Source: Ereboglobus sp. (GTDB lineage Bacteria; Verrucomicrobiota; Verrucomicrobiia; Opitutales; Opitutaceae). From it: a DNA stretch of 64,000 nucleotides. The notes beneath the pieces were generated by a model. It was not told the origin of the DNA and did not search any database. It worked only from the letters and a program-made list of their open reading frames with translations. The stretch covers positions 1 through 64,000 of the forward strand of contig JARKRC010000069.1 of the NCBI GenBank assembly GCA_029974595.1, given 5' to 3'. Position numbers and translations under genes: made by a program. Positions 36,262 to 44,142 of the stretch are shown here, one piece after another; the first letter of the stretch is position 1, and each line of letters starts with the position of its first letter.

Positions 36262-36292
36262 CTCCAAGAGTTGGCGTCCCCACGGGGATTCG
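36262..36292 (-). other. tRNA 3'-end-like attachment core (att candidate)
   Basis: The minus strand reads ggttcgaatccccgtgggga followed by cgcca, which looks like a T-loop, T-stem and acceptor end with CCA. No matching 5' half lies upstream, and the 5' T-stem side pairs poorly. So this is the 3' part of a tRNA (or tmRNA) left as an attachment site, not a whole gene. It lies immediately upstream of the broken integrase. No second copy was found by eye in the window. Confidence 0.6.
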
Positions 36293-36307
36293 AACCGCTC
36301 CTGACAA

Positions 36308-36716
36308 AATCGTTAAGTTTCCGAAAGATCGGGACTTAGTTGATTGTTAATGGTTTAGAACGTGCTGATGAGAACAGGTTGGTGTGGAAAAGTGAAGCCA
36401 AAAACACGTTTTTGGGCAACTTTTGGGCAACTTTTATGCGATGGTAAATCACACTGTATCCTAAAAACGGATACGCAAGCCACATGCCCTTGTTGAAGCC
36501 TTCATCATGCCATGCAATCGAGAGGTTCGCTTTTGATTGTCGTTCGCGTGCTGCGCTTGTCACGCAGGAAAATCAACATGCAGGACTTGTCTGCGCCCTA
36601 TTCGCAACTACGGCAGCTCTTTGAGGCGCAGGCACCGTCAGACACCGAATAAATCGGACGCCAAATAACAAAACAAAATGCCCTTGTGTGCTCGCATGCG
36701 TGCTTGGCATTTCGAT
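36308..36716. other. Non-coding junction between relics and the AbiE module
   Basis: It contains a tandem gggcaactttt repeat near 36412-36435. A 75-aa minus ORF (36336-36563) and a tiny plus ORF (MQDLSAPYSQLRQLFEAQAP, about 36580-36651) show no recognised family. I annotate no gene here. Confidence 0.35.
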
Positions 36717-37562
36717 TTATTTGGGCGCGTCTTGGAATTCGATCATGTCCGCAAGCTGGGAAAAATAATCCACTGACCAAATATCCATGACCTTGGCATC
36801 TTTGATGAACGGGCGCACATCCGCTTTCACGGAATCGATGTTTGTTACGGCGATTTTTTCCTTTAGCAGGCGTATGAATGATTCCTTCGTCAGTTCGCTT
36901 TTCTTGAGCGATCCGAATTGATATGCGCGCTGGAGGAAATGCGCGAAGTGCAGTTTTACTCCGTTGCGGACATACCACTCAAAATCATACCAATCGCGAC
37001 CTTTCACCCGATTTTTCCAAGTGCGAAACAGAAGCGCGTGCATTTTGCCAGCATACAAATCCGGCAGCGAGTAGCATCGCGTCATGAACGAAAAGGGCAG
37101 CAGGAGGAGTTTTTGTTCCGTCGAAAAACCGGGAGGCGGGTGAATATCCACTTCGAGTTTGATTTTTACATCATGCTCTTTTTTGAAGCTAAGGTCATAC
37201 ACGGCGGTGTCGTCTTTCAAGAAGGCCGACTCGATATTGGTCTGTTTCGCCTTCCGTTTTTTGCTGATGACGATGTCGCGGCCCAGCGCCTTGAACTCGA
37301 CGGTTATCGCGTCAAAATAGTGCTCCAGCGAAAACGCGGCATCCTCTTTCAGGAGCGAAAAATCCATGTCCTCGGAGAAGCGTTGCATGCCGTAAAAAAT
37401 GCGAAGGCACGTGCCGCCGTAAAACGCCGCCTTGTCGAAAAAACCGCCTCTGTGCAAACCGGCCAATGCGATTTGCTGCATGACTTCATGAAGCGCGTTG
37501 GTGTAATCGTCGTTTGTTTTCACCTCATAGCGGGAAAACATTTGGTCAAAGATGGCGGTCAT
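36717..37562 (-). CDS. abiEii: AbiEii-type nucleotidyltransferase toxin
   Basis: A 281-residue protein of the AbiEii/MenT nucleotidyltransferase family. AAFYGGTCLRIFYGMQRFS followed by EDMDFSLL is the active-site block (GG plus the D-x-D metal ligands), and VKGRDWYDFEWYVRNG is the later conserved block. Such toxins act on cellular RNA or related targets and are neutralised by the AbiEi partner in a type IV toxin-antitoxin or phage-abortive module. The start codon overlaps the antitoxin stop by 4 bases (ATGA), so the two are translationally coupled. It is cargo of the mobile region. The precise target is unknown. Confidence 0.88.
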   Translation of the reverse strand: MTAIFDQMFSRYEVKTNDDYTNALHEVMQQIALAGLHRGGFFDKAAFYGGTCLRIFYGMQRFSEDMDFSLLKEDAAFSLEHYFDAITVEFKALGRDIVISKKRKAKQTNIESAFLKDDTAVYDLSFKKEHDVKIKLEVDIHPPPGFSTEQKLLLLPFSFMTRCYSLPDLYAGKMHALLFRTWKNRVKGRDWYDFEWYVRNGVKLHFAHFLQRAYQFGSLKKSELTKESFIRLLKEKIAVTNIDSVKADVRPFIKDAKVMDIWSVDYFSQLADMIEFQDAPK

Positions 37563-38206
37563 TTTTTGAGGAGTTTGTAAAGATGCGTGAGTTCAATTTT
37601 CTTTTTTCCGCATGCAGCGCATTGCCCGATGATTTCGGTGTCAAACGCGCTGAGGGCGTCGGGATCGATGCGCATGTCTTCTTCGAGCCAGACGCGCACC
37701 GCCTTTGGCGACTGCAAACGAAGCCCTCGCGTGGTGACAATCATGTCGCATATCGCCTTTTCCGGGGACGCCATGAGCCAAGCGTATTGCTTCCCGATGA
37801 TTTGCTGTCTGATGCCGATGGCGTAATAATCACCGGGGACAGTTATGTATTCAAAATCGCCAAGCAGCGTGGCGATTTTTTTGCCGCGTTTGGCGGTCAC
37901 AGAGCGAACCACATGCACACGTTCCGGTATCAACCCGTAGTGGGCCAACGCGCTTTCAAGCGACACATACGACGGGCCGTAGAGATGATTCGCGACCAGT
38001 TCACGTGAAAATATTTGCCCGTGAATATCCCCTGAAACGAGGTAAACGCCCTTCTTTAGCCGGACAAGCGATCCCTCTTTTTCCAGCGATGCGATTTTAT
38101 TTTGAGGGGATTTGTAGTCACCGAGAATGTCCGCAAGCGTGCCGAAACCAACGGGGACGATTCCAAATTGGGTCAGAGGATTCGTTTTTTGTCTAAGTCG
38201 CTTCAT
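37559..38206 (-). CDS. abiEi: AbiEi-type antitoxin / transcriptional regulator
   Basis: A 215-residue protein with an N-terminal winged-helix-like part (KIASLEKEGSLVRLKKGVYL) and the conserved AbiEi stretch (YGPSYVSLESALAHYGLIPE) of type IV antitoxins. In this family the N-terminal domain binds inverted repeats in its own promoter, while the rest counters the toxin. A matching inverted repeat lies 17-41 bases upstream. The gene is directly coupled to the AbiEii gene. Unusually for a plain regulator, the C-terminus has a CAACGKK Cys pair. Confidence 0.85.
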   Translation of the reverse strand: MKRLRQKTNPLTQFGIVPVGFGTLADILGDYKSPQNKIASLEKEGSLVRLKKGVYLVSGDIHGQIFSRELVANHLYGPSYVSLESALAHYGLIPERVHVVRSVTAKRGKKIATLLGDFEYITVPGDYYAIGIRQQIIGKQYAWLMASPEKAICDMIVTTRGLRLQSPKAVRVWLEEDMRIDPDALSAFDTEIIGQCAACGKKKIELTHLYKLLKK

Positions 38207-38222
38207 CTAGCAAAATTTGACG

Positions 38223-38247
38223 CGATAATTTAAATTAATTCAATTAT
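38223..38247. promoter_or_regulatory. Inverted repeat in the abiE promoter
   Basis: Perfect arms gataatt / aattatc, 11 bases apart, in a very AT-rich stretch 17-41 bases upstream of the AbiEi start. It is the likely site for autorepression and overlaps the probable -10 region. Confidence 0.6.
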
Positions 38248-38348
38248 CTTCTCAAAAATCACTTAAATTGGTCTTGAGTCAATACAAATCCTTATCCGGC
38301 ATCCGCCCAGCCAATGGTTGAAAAAACCTTTGAAGAAGCGGGACTGCT

Positions 38349-39668
38349 TTATTTTTTCGACGAGCGTTGCGCGTCTTCGCGCAACCGACGGGTTTGAACC
38401 AGCATCTCCTTTTCCCAAATCCCCGTGATGCTTTCAGGGACACCGGCATATTTTGCAGCAGCGCGCCAGCCGCCGATAGTTGCATCCTCGACTTGCGCGT
38501 AGATTGATTTTGCGGCACGGCGGTCGATGCCTCCGAGTTCGGCGAGTTTTAAGATTTGATCAAAGCGTGTTGGTATTTCCACGCTGCCGAGCCATGTGAG
38601 GGCGATGAGCACCGTCGCCACGTTTGGGTTCATGTCGTAGGCTGGCGAGAGCATCCAGGTGCGGTCGGTTTCGTTGTAGAGAAATGCGTGATTGCGTCCG
38701 TGGTCGTCGCGATTGGTCGTGAGCAAATTGAAAACGGCGCGGCGGAAACATTCGCGCGCTTCCTCGGCCCCGCCCAAGGCACGCGAGAGTCGGATGAAAT
38801 CCTCGTAGTCGATTGCACCGTCAGACGCACGGCGGTGCAACATGCCGCTGAGTGTGTGGACGTGCCTGCGTGTCCAAGTGCCATCGGCGCGTTGGTGGCG
38901 GTCGAACCGGGCGCTCGCAAAATGCCGGCGCTCGCCATCATGCACGAGACATGCGTGTGGCACGCGAATGCCGGCATGTTTTGCCATGAGCCAGAATGCA
39001 AACTCGACGCTTCCGCCGCCTTCGTCATCCAAGGGCGATAATTTCAGAATGCTTGGCGCATGGCCGGGTGGGGTCGCCCCTCCGATGAGGATATTTTTGA
39101 GCTCCAAAAAATCTCCGCCATCCGGAATGTGCGCGGATACTTTGGGAAATGCGCCCCCGAGGCTTCCGCCGCCGCGAGCGAGCGCGGCGTCAACTGCGCT
39201 TGGAGTGAGGACAACCGGCACTGTGGAACGTTTCGCTAACTTGGCAGCATCGCGCGCCAGTTCGGCAAGGTTTGCCTCAACAGTTTCCGTGTCCGCACCT
39301 TTTCCCAAGACGGGCTCGAACGTGATGGCACCAGGACCACGTTCGCCGATGGCGGCGAGTTTCCCCATCACTGAATTCAAACCGGGCACTTCCAGTTTCA
39401 ACATGCGCTCGCCCCATGAGTCCGGCAACGAGTCGGTGATGAGGCCGGGCAATCCCCCGTCGAAGGGCGAATCGCCGGGGCGAAATACACGCGGGCCGCG
39501 CGCGAAGCTGTCGAGCGGGAGATTGAGCGGCGAAAGTTCGTGCCGCAGCGCCATGAATTCGCGCTCCAATTCGAGGGCGTAGAACGGCCCGTCGGGACGA
39601 TATGCCAGCACGCCCATTGGAGCGCCGAGAAAACGCAAACGCAGGAGGTTGGGTTCTATTTCGGACAT
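38349..39668 (-). CDS. hipA: HipA-type Ser/Thr kinase toxin
   Basis: A 439-residue HipA-like kinase. The N-terminal subdomain has VFRPGDSPFDGGLPGLITDS followed by LPDSWGERML, the family entry block. The catalytic loop is NRDDHGRNHAFL and the metal-binding loop is SPAYDMNPN. HipA kinases phosphorylate tRNA synthetases or similar targets and cause dormancy when not held by HipB. It lies 18 bases downstream of the HipB-like gene. The N-terminus is somewhat longer than E. coli HipA's and the glycine-rich loop differs, so the target may be different. Confidence 0.88.
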   Translation of the reverse strand: MSEIEPNLLRLRFLGAPMGVLAYRPDGPFYALELEREFMALRHELSPLNLPLDSFARGPRVFRPGDSPFDGGLPGLITDSLPDSWGERMLKLEVPGLNSVMGKLAAIGERGPGAITFEPVLGKGADTETVEANLAELARDAAKLAKRSTVPVVLTPSAVDAALARGGGSLGGAFPKVSAHIPDGGDFLELKNILIGGATPPGHAPSILKLSPLDDEGGGSVEFAFWLMAKHAGIRVPHACLVHDGERRHFASARFDRHQRADGTWTRRHVHTLSGMLHRRASDGAIDYEDFIRLSRALGGAEEARECFRRAVFNLLTTNRDDHGRNHAFLYNETDRTWMLSPAYDMNPNVATVLIALTWLGSVEIPTRFDQILKLAELGGIDRRAAKSIYAQVEDATIGGWRAAAKYAGVPESITGIWEKEMLVQTRRLREDAQRSSKK

Positions 39669-39686
39669 GGTGAATAACGATAATTT

Positions 39687-40007
39687 TCAGGTGGTTTTCC
39701 TACGACGCGGTGCACGCTGGCGGGCTCGCGTCGGTACGGACGCGAGGAATTCGTCGATGCTTTTTGGTGCTGGTTTCGGCTGTTGCAGTCCTTCGATAAA
39801 TTTGTCCGCAAGCCCAAGTGCTACGAGCAATTTGGCCAATCCGGAAAAGCCGATTCGTCCAGTGTTCTCAAAGCGTCGAAGCGTGGCGATTCCAACGCCG
39901 CTTCGCTGTGCCAAATCATCCTGCCGCCACGACAGAGCCATACGGTGTGCGCGAATTAACTCGCGTACTTCACGGAGAATATCGGCTTCATTTTTAAGTG
40001 ATAACAT
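39687..40007 (-). CDS. hipB: HipB-like XRE-family antitoxin
   Basis: A 106-residue DNA-binding protein with an XRE helix-turn-helix (LSWRQDDLAQRSGVGIATL) followed by RRFENTGRIGFSGLAKLLVA, and a basic tail (RARQRAPRRRKTT). It pairs with the HipA gene directly downstream. HipB proteins bind their promoter and the kinase. The upstream 40010-40070 stretch is AT-rich and would hold the promoter, but no clear repeat was seen. Confidence 0.85.
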   Translation of the reverse strand: MLSLKNEADILREVRELIRAHRMALSWRQDDLAQRSGVGIATLRRFENTGRIGFSGLAKLLVALGLADKFIEGLQQPKPAPKSIDEFLASVPTRARQRAPRRRKTT

Positions 40008-40159
40008 TCGAGCGTTAAATCCTTATTTTTATAGATAAGCAATCATTTTTAATATTTAAATTGAAGCCATAATTTGTGTTCTTCAACCCACCGAGCTCGG
40101 CAAAACGTGTGTGCATTTTCTCTCCTTGCCAAGTTCACTCGACGACAATGCTACAAAAC

Positions 40160-40417
40160 ATGCAAACAACACCCACCAACATCCAAACACCTTCTTTGCA
40201 CGATGGCTCAGCAAACCGGGTCAATTCGCTTGCTGACATCAACGGTTTGCGCATGAGCGGAATATTCCCGAAAGGAAAAGAGCCGTCCATTCGGACGCTC
40301 AGAGAGTGGACGAGACAACGGCGCATTCCATGCCATCGCCTTGGCCATTTTGTTTATTACGACATCGCCGAAGTGGAAGCGCACATCCGCACCAAACTTC
40401 TCGTGCCAGCTCGATAA
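40160..40417 (+). CDS. Small excisionase/MerR-like HTH protein
   Basis: About 85 residues. IRTLREWTRQRRIPCHRLG and HFVYYDIAEVEAHIRTKL fit the helix-turn-helix of excisionase-like (HTH_17/MerR-type) proteins that bind bent DNA. I chose the Met of MQTTPTNIQT because the decayed copy at 35465-35635 starts at the same place (MKTATSNTSK); the Met four codons earlier (40148) is possible. It is the only plus-strand gene in this mobile region. It may be an excision factor or a regulator of the element. Confidence 0.65.
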   Translation: MQTTPTNIQTPSLHDGSANRVNSLADINGLRMSGIFPKGKEPSIRTLREWTRQRRIPCHRLGHFVYYDIAEVEAHIRTKLLVPAR

Positions 40418-40500
40418 GCAACGGCATGCGCAAATCACTCAGCCGGACGACACGGTCACCAAAGCCGTGTCGTCCGGCACTAGCTTGAAGCGAGGGGATA

Positions 40501-40773
40501 TTAGGCGGCAGTGGCGGCATGTTGATTGAGACGGCGCAGGAGTTCTTTTTCGGCCCAGTTGCGTTCGCGGGCACGTCCGATACGGATGGCGTCAACCAGC
40601 GCGAGCAAATCATAGAGCCGAGGTTCGTTGCGCGCGGCATGCGGCACACTCGGATAAAGCGGTTTCACGGCGGCACCCTGCAACATGCCCTCAGCGTCGG
40701 GCCAAACGGGAGAAACCTGCCCGTCCCCATTGAACTGGTTCTGCATCACCGGCGCGGCCCAAGCTGTGGGCAT
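40501..40773 (-). CDS. Small protein of unknown function
   Basis: A 90-residue ORF with ATG start. The C-terminal half (LYDLLALVDAIRIGRARER followed by NWAEKELLRRLNQ) is an amphipathic, basic helix pair and could be a partner-binding or DNA-contact segment. No family was recognised. It lies between the HTH gene and the 253-aa gene, on the minus strand like the trb operon. It may be the last gene of that long transcript. Support is only the intact frame and the coding-like composition. Confidence 0.45.
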   Translation of the reverse strand: MPTAWAAPVMQNQFNGDGQVSPVWPDAEGMLQGAAVKPLYPSVPHAARNEPRLYDLLALVDAIRIGRARERNWAEKELLRRLNQHAATAA

Positions 40774-40818
40774 CCCCCGTGTGATTTGTGGGCTGTTTCA
40801 GAGATGTGCCGACGTTTG

Positions 40819-41580
40819 TTAAATTTTCGGATTCTTCTTGGGCCTGCCACGGCGGGAGTCCCTGGCAATTTTGTGCTGTCGGCAGAATCTGCGAATGTCT
40901 GAAGGATCGACTTGCAGCTTCAGTCCGGCCAAGTGCCTCAGCAACTCACCAGTTCGATATGTTGGTTTCGGATGGTGGAGCATGTAGCCGAGGAGATTCA
41001 ATTTCCACCACGCCGAGTAACCGAAGTGAGAGCTTTTGATGGCGCCAATTTTTTGCCCGTCAAAAAATTCCGCCGCACGCGCGAGTTGGTGAATGAGTTT
41101 CGGTTCTTCGCCCGACACAGCGCCTTTCAACAGGCGCATCGCCGCATTTGCTGTGGAGAGTCCAACCGCGCCGCTGGAGGCGAGATCGCGCCTCAGCGCG
41201 TGCAGAACGAGAAACGACGCGCAATCAATCGTGCCGGCTTGGTATTTTCGGATCAAGGCGATGACTTGTCCGCGCGAGAGCCCGCCGTATGTGAGCGGTG
41301 CGAAGTTCGCTTGCTTCAATTTTTCGATATCGTGGCGCGCGTTGTCCTTTGCGCCTGCGATCCAACGAAGAAGCGGACGCCCCGAAGACACATTGATTGT
41401 CGGCGTCATTTTCCCGTCGAGATAGGCGTCGAGTTTTTGGCGGGCCATCGGATCGAGGGTGACCGAGCGATACCACTGACGCAGGCCGGGGACGTGTCGC
41501 AGCAGCGTCATGAATTGCTCCACGCCGGCAACGTCATCGCCAGTCGAAAGTATTGCGAAGATTTCTTCTGTGAGGGACAT
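40819..41580 (-). CDS. Unknown 253-aa mobile-element protein
   Basis: No family recognised. The protein is mostly alpha-helical by look, with TYGGLSRGQVIALIRKYQAG in the middle and a basic end (RRGRPKKNPKI) that resembles an AT-hook-like or nucleic-acid-binding tail. The segment RHLAGLKLQVDPSDIRRFCRQ near the end could be a helix-turn-helix. A decayed paralogue lies at the left edge of the window (78-300), so it belongs to a repeated element. It sits at the downstream end of the trb operon. A DNA-binding or transfer-related role is inferred only from position and charge. Confidence 0.7.
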   Translation of the reverse strand: MSLTEEIFAILSTGDDVAGVEQFMTLLRHVPGLRQWYRSVTLDPMARQKLDAYLDGKMTPTINVSSGRPLLRWIAGAKDNARHDIEKLKQANFAPLTYGGLSRGQVIALIRKYQAGTIDCASFLVLHALRRDLASSGAVGLSTANAAMRLLKGAVSGEEPKLIHQLARAAEFFDGQKIGAIKSSHFGYSAWWKLNLLGYMLHHPKPTYRTGELLRHLAGLKLQVDPSDIRRFCRQHKIARDSRRGRPKKNPKI

Positions 41581-41682
41581 GGGGGGTGCTTTCGTTTAGC
41601 AGAAAACAAAACACGGATAACCCAGCGTGAGCATTCGCCGGATTATCCGTGCGCAGTCATCCAGAACCTAACGCCAAATGTT

Positions 41683-42069
41683 TTAGTATGGATTGCCCGC
41701 CGATGCGGTCTGCCCCTGTCGCATCCCGACGGTGGCGATGACGCCACGTGCGATGCGCGTGAACGCGCCTTCGCGTTGTGCTTCGGGGATGCGTTGCATG
41801 CGGCGTTCGACCTCTTGCTTGATGTTCGGGTTTTCCTCCACGTATTTCCGGACTTCCTCGCGGTAGCCCTGCCGTTGTTCGTTCGTGCGCATGATGTCAT
41901 ACATGCGTTTGCGCACGAGTTCGTCGTGGGAATAGCCCGAAATCCTGGCGAAAAGTTCCGGGTTCTCTTTTATGAAGGCGTCGATTTTTGCGTCGATTTC
42001 AGGGTTGTGGCGAATGCCGGCTTCGCCGTCCTGCTGTTTCTTTTTAGCGATTGCGTCTTTGAGTGCCAT
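41683..42069 (-). CDS. Unknown 128-aa protein of the trb operon
   Basis: A small, charged, helical protein (MALKDAIAKKKQQDGEAGIR, then VRKYVEENPNIKQEVERRMQ). No signal peptide and no known domain. It lies 53 bases after the 109-aa gene and 102 bases before the 253-aa gene, in the same direction, suggesting co-expression with the secretion genes. Confidence 0.65.
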   Translation of the reverse strand: MALKDAIAKKKQQDGEAGIRHNPEIDAKIDAFIKENPELFARISGYSHDELVRKRMYDIMRTNEQRQGYREEVRKYVEENPNIKQEVERRMQRIPEAQREGAFTRIARGVIATVGMRQGQTASAGNPY

Positions 42070-42122
42070 GATGGGTGTCGTTATGTTTGATTTTTCGTTT
42101 GTTGGCCGATGTGCGGCGTTGG

Positions 42123-42452
42123 TTAGAGAGCCAGGAGGCTTTGGTTGTAGTCCTCGCCGGGGAGCGGCATCAGGTCGCTGCCTGCGATATCGAGGACGGC
42201 GCTTTCAAATGTGCGGGCGACATCCCACGCGGTGGCGGTTGCGAGCCAGAGACGCATGAGGTCGTCGGTTGTCGGCGACTTACCGAGCGATTTTTCGAGT
42301 TGCTGGCGGGCTTGCTCGAAGATGGTGCGATGGCGCTCCATGACGGGCAATGACTCGGCAGATTTATCGCTGCCATGACTGGCGACGACGCGGTCTTGAG
42401 CGGCGGAAGCTGCCGTAGCAGGAGGAGTGACGGGAGGTGCGGATGTATTCAT
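42123..42452 (-). CDS. Unknown 109-aa protein coupled to the lipoprotein gene
   Basis: A cytoplasmic-looking protein with a Pro/Ala-rich N-terminus followed by a helical part (ERHRTIFEQARQQLEKSLGK). The ATG overlaps the stop of the lipoprotein gene (ATGA, 4 bases) and is preceded by AAAGGA. No family recognised. Tight coupling suggests a role with the trb system. Confidence 0.65.
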   Translation of the reverse strand: MNTSAPPVTPPATAASAAQDRVVASHGSDKSAESLPVMERHRTIFEQARQQLEKSLGKSPTTDDLMRLWLATATAWDVARTFESAVLDIAGSDLMPLPGEDYNQSLLAL

Positions 42453-42970
42453 TTTTCCTTTGTGTTTTGTGGTTGTGCCTCGCGCAGGCGGGCGAGTTCG
42501 CGGTTGAGCCGAGCGAGCTCGGCGACAAGGGTTTCGTTTTGCTCGGTGAGCGCGGCCATCAACCGGGTTTGCGCATTCATGCGCTGCTCGATGTCGGCAT
42601 TTGTAGGCGCGGGTTTTTCAGCGGGATCGGAAACCGCCAGCACTGGGCCGAGGGGGACAACGGTCGGGGCGTGCGGGGAAAGATTCCAGCCGGCGGATGC
42701 TTCCTTGCGATAAACCAGATGCGCCTCGTGAAGCAGGTTCGGATCCTTGGGATCAACGTATCGGTTTATCGGATACGCTTTCAAAGTCTCGCCGAGGCGG
42801 ACTTTTTCGAGATTGGCCTGGTCGAGTTCGGTGCCGGAAACGGGCACGGCCACGGTGACGGGTGGCTGCGCGGGAGGCGGAGCTTTTTTGCGGAACATCG
42901 AGCAGCCGCCGAGCAGCGTGGCTGCGATGAGCAGAGCGGGAGCGAGTTTGAGGAGGTGTTGTGTGTTCAT
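42449..42970 (-). CDS. Outer-membrane lipoprotein of the T4SS (TrbH/VirB7-like position)
   Basis: A signal peptide with the lipobox LLGGC (MNTQHLLKLAPALLIAATLLGGCSMF), so it is lipid-anchored. After a Pro-rich linker it has a C-terminal coiled coil (LTEQNETLVAELARLNRELA). It is placed directly after trbI, where Ti-type operons have lipoprotein genes such as trbH nearby. It may stabilise the outer-membrane core of the channel. Identity as TrbH is by position only. Confidence 0.7.
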   Translation of the reverse strand: MNTQHLLKLAPALLIAATLLGGCSMFRKKAPPPAQPPVTVAVPVSGTELDQANLEKVRLGETLKAYPINRYVDPKDPNLLHEAHLVYRKEASAGWNLSPHAPTVVPLGPVLAVSDPAEKPAPTNADIEQRMNAQTRLMAALTEQNETLVAELARLNRELARLREAQPQNTKEK

Positions 42971-43029
42971 GGTGGATTGGAAGTAGGAGTCAGGATGGAA
43001 GGAGTAAGGAGTCAGGAAACGGAAGGGCG

Positions 43030-44142
43030 CTATCGCGCCAATGGGAGGGCAGAGTTAAATGTCTTTTCTTCCGGCTCCTTTTCGCTGCTTTTTTGCCAGA
43101 GTTTCGCGCCGCTGTTGCCGCGCACGGCGCGGGCTTTGTCGAGGGTTTGCGTGACGTAGAGGTAGAACTGTTTTCCAGCGGGCACGCGGATATAAAAACC
43201 GTCCTCGGCTATCATTTTGGCGATTTGCGCGGCATAGGTGTTCAGCACGTCGGCGGTGCCCGCGAGGGCTGCGTTTTTGGCTGTTGTTTTGGGGACTTGG
43301 GTCGTCGTTCCAAACGCGGTCGTCTGGTCCTGCATTTCCTGCAGGCCGCCCGCCATGCCGGCAAGAAACGTGGAGGCGAAGAGTTTTATTTCCTGCCAGT
43401 CGTCGGTTTTGATGATGTGCCCGACGAGGCCGGCGGAGCCGTCGCGCAGGCCGTATTCGCCGGAAACCTCGTCGCGCTGGCGGTCGAGTGCGATGCCGTT
43501 GAGCGTGAGTTCGATTCCGTTGTCGGTTGTGCGGTCGCGCCAGACGATCACCCATTGGCCGGAAGCGGCGATGCGTTCGCGTGAGCGGTCTTGCGCAGCG
43601 CGTCCGTGCACTTCAGCGCCAGCGGGAATGATGAGCCGCCCGTTGTGCCAGACGTCCTCGGTAACGAGCCCGATGATCGGGGTGTCGGTTTTAGAGGATT
43701 CGAGGGTGATGATGGTTTCACAAGGGATCAGACGGCCATAGGGCGCGTAGTTCTGCGAGATGGGCTCGCCAGCCACCGAATTTGTAGTTGGAGCGAGGAG
43801 GCTGATCGGGAGAACTGGCGGCCCCTTGGTATTCCGGGTCGGCGTGTTGTTTTCCTGACGCGCCGCACGCGGACGGGAAATCGGCTCGCCATCGCCTGCA
43901 TTTTCCGGCTTCGGCTCGGATCGATTTGGTTGGGGCATCGCTGGCGCGGGGATTTTAAGCGGCTGCCCTTCCCTCGTAATCGTGTGCCGCTCCATCGGCG
44001 GCGGCGGTGTCGATGCAGCTGGCACAGGGCGCTCGCTGCGATTGCCGCCATGAATAAGCAGCGCGCCCACGATCACAAACACGATAATGGAAAGCACGCT
44101 GCCCAGCGGCGTTTTGACGAATTTGATGACGCGTTTGATCAT
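43030..44142 (-). CDS. trbI: TrbI/VirB10-family T4SS core protein
   Basis: One N-terminal transmembrane helix (VLSIIVFVIVGALLIHGG), a long Pro-rich periplasmic stretch, and a C-terminal VirB10/TrbI beta-barrel domain: YGRLIPCETIITLESSKTD, GRLIIPAGAEVHGRAAQDRS and IRVPAGKQFYLYVTQTLD. VirB10 spans both membranes and links inner-membrane energy to the outer pore. The start overlaps the trbG stop (ATGA). Confidence 0.88.
   Translation of the reverse strand: MIKRVIKFVKTPLGSVLSIIVFVIVGALLIHGGNRSERPVPAASTPPPPMERHTITREGQPLKIPAPAMPQPNRSEPKPENAGDGEPISRPRAARQENNTPTRNTKGPPVLPISLLAPTTNSVAGEPISQNYAPYGRLIPCETIITLESSKTDTPIIGLVTEDVWHNGRLIIPAGAEVHGRAAQDRSRERIAASGQWVIVWRDRTTDNGIELTLNGIALDRQRDEVSGEYGLRDGSAGLVGHIIKTDDWQEIKLFASTFLAGMAGGLQEMQDQTTAFGTTTQVPKTTAKNAALAGTADVLNTYAAQIAKMIAEDGFYIRVPAGKQFYLYVTQTLDKARAVRGNSGAKLWQKSSEKEPEEKTFNSALPLAR

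Noticed and set aside
36262-36330. Complete tRNA or tmRNA gene
   Set aside because: Only the T-arm and acceptor 3' end can be seen; the 5' half does not fold, and the span that could pair as acceptor is only ~60 bases.
36336-36563. 75-aa minus-strand ORF containing a gggcaactttt repeat
   Set aside because: No family, lies in the relic junction, and the frame is partly built from the small direct repeat.
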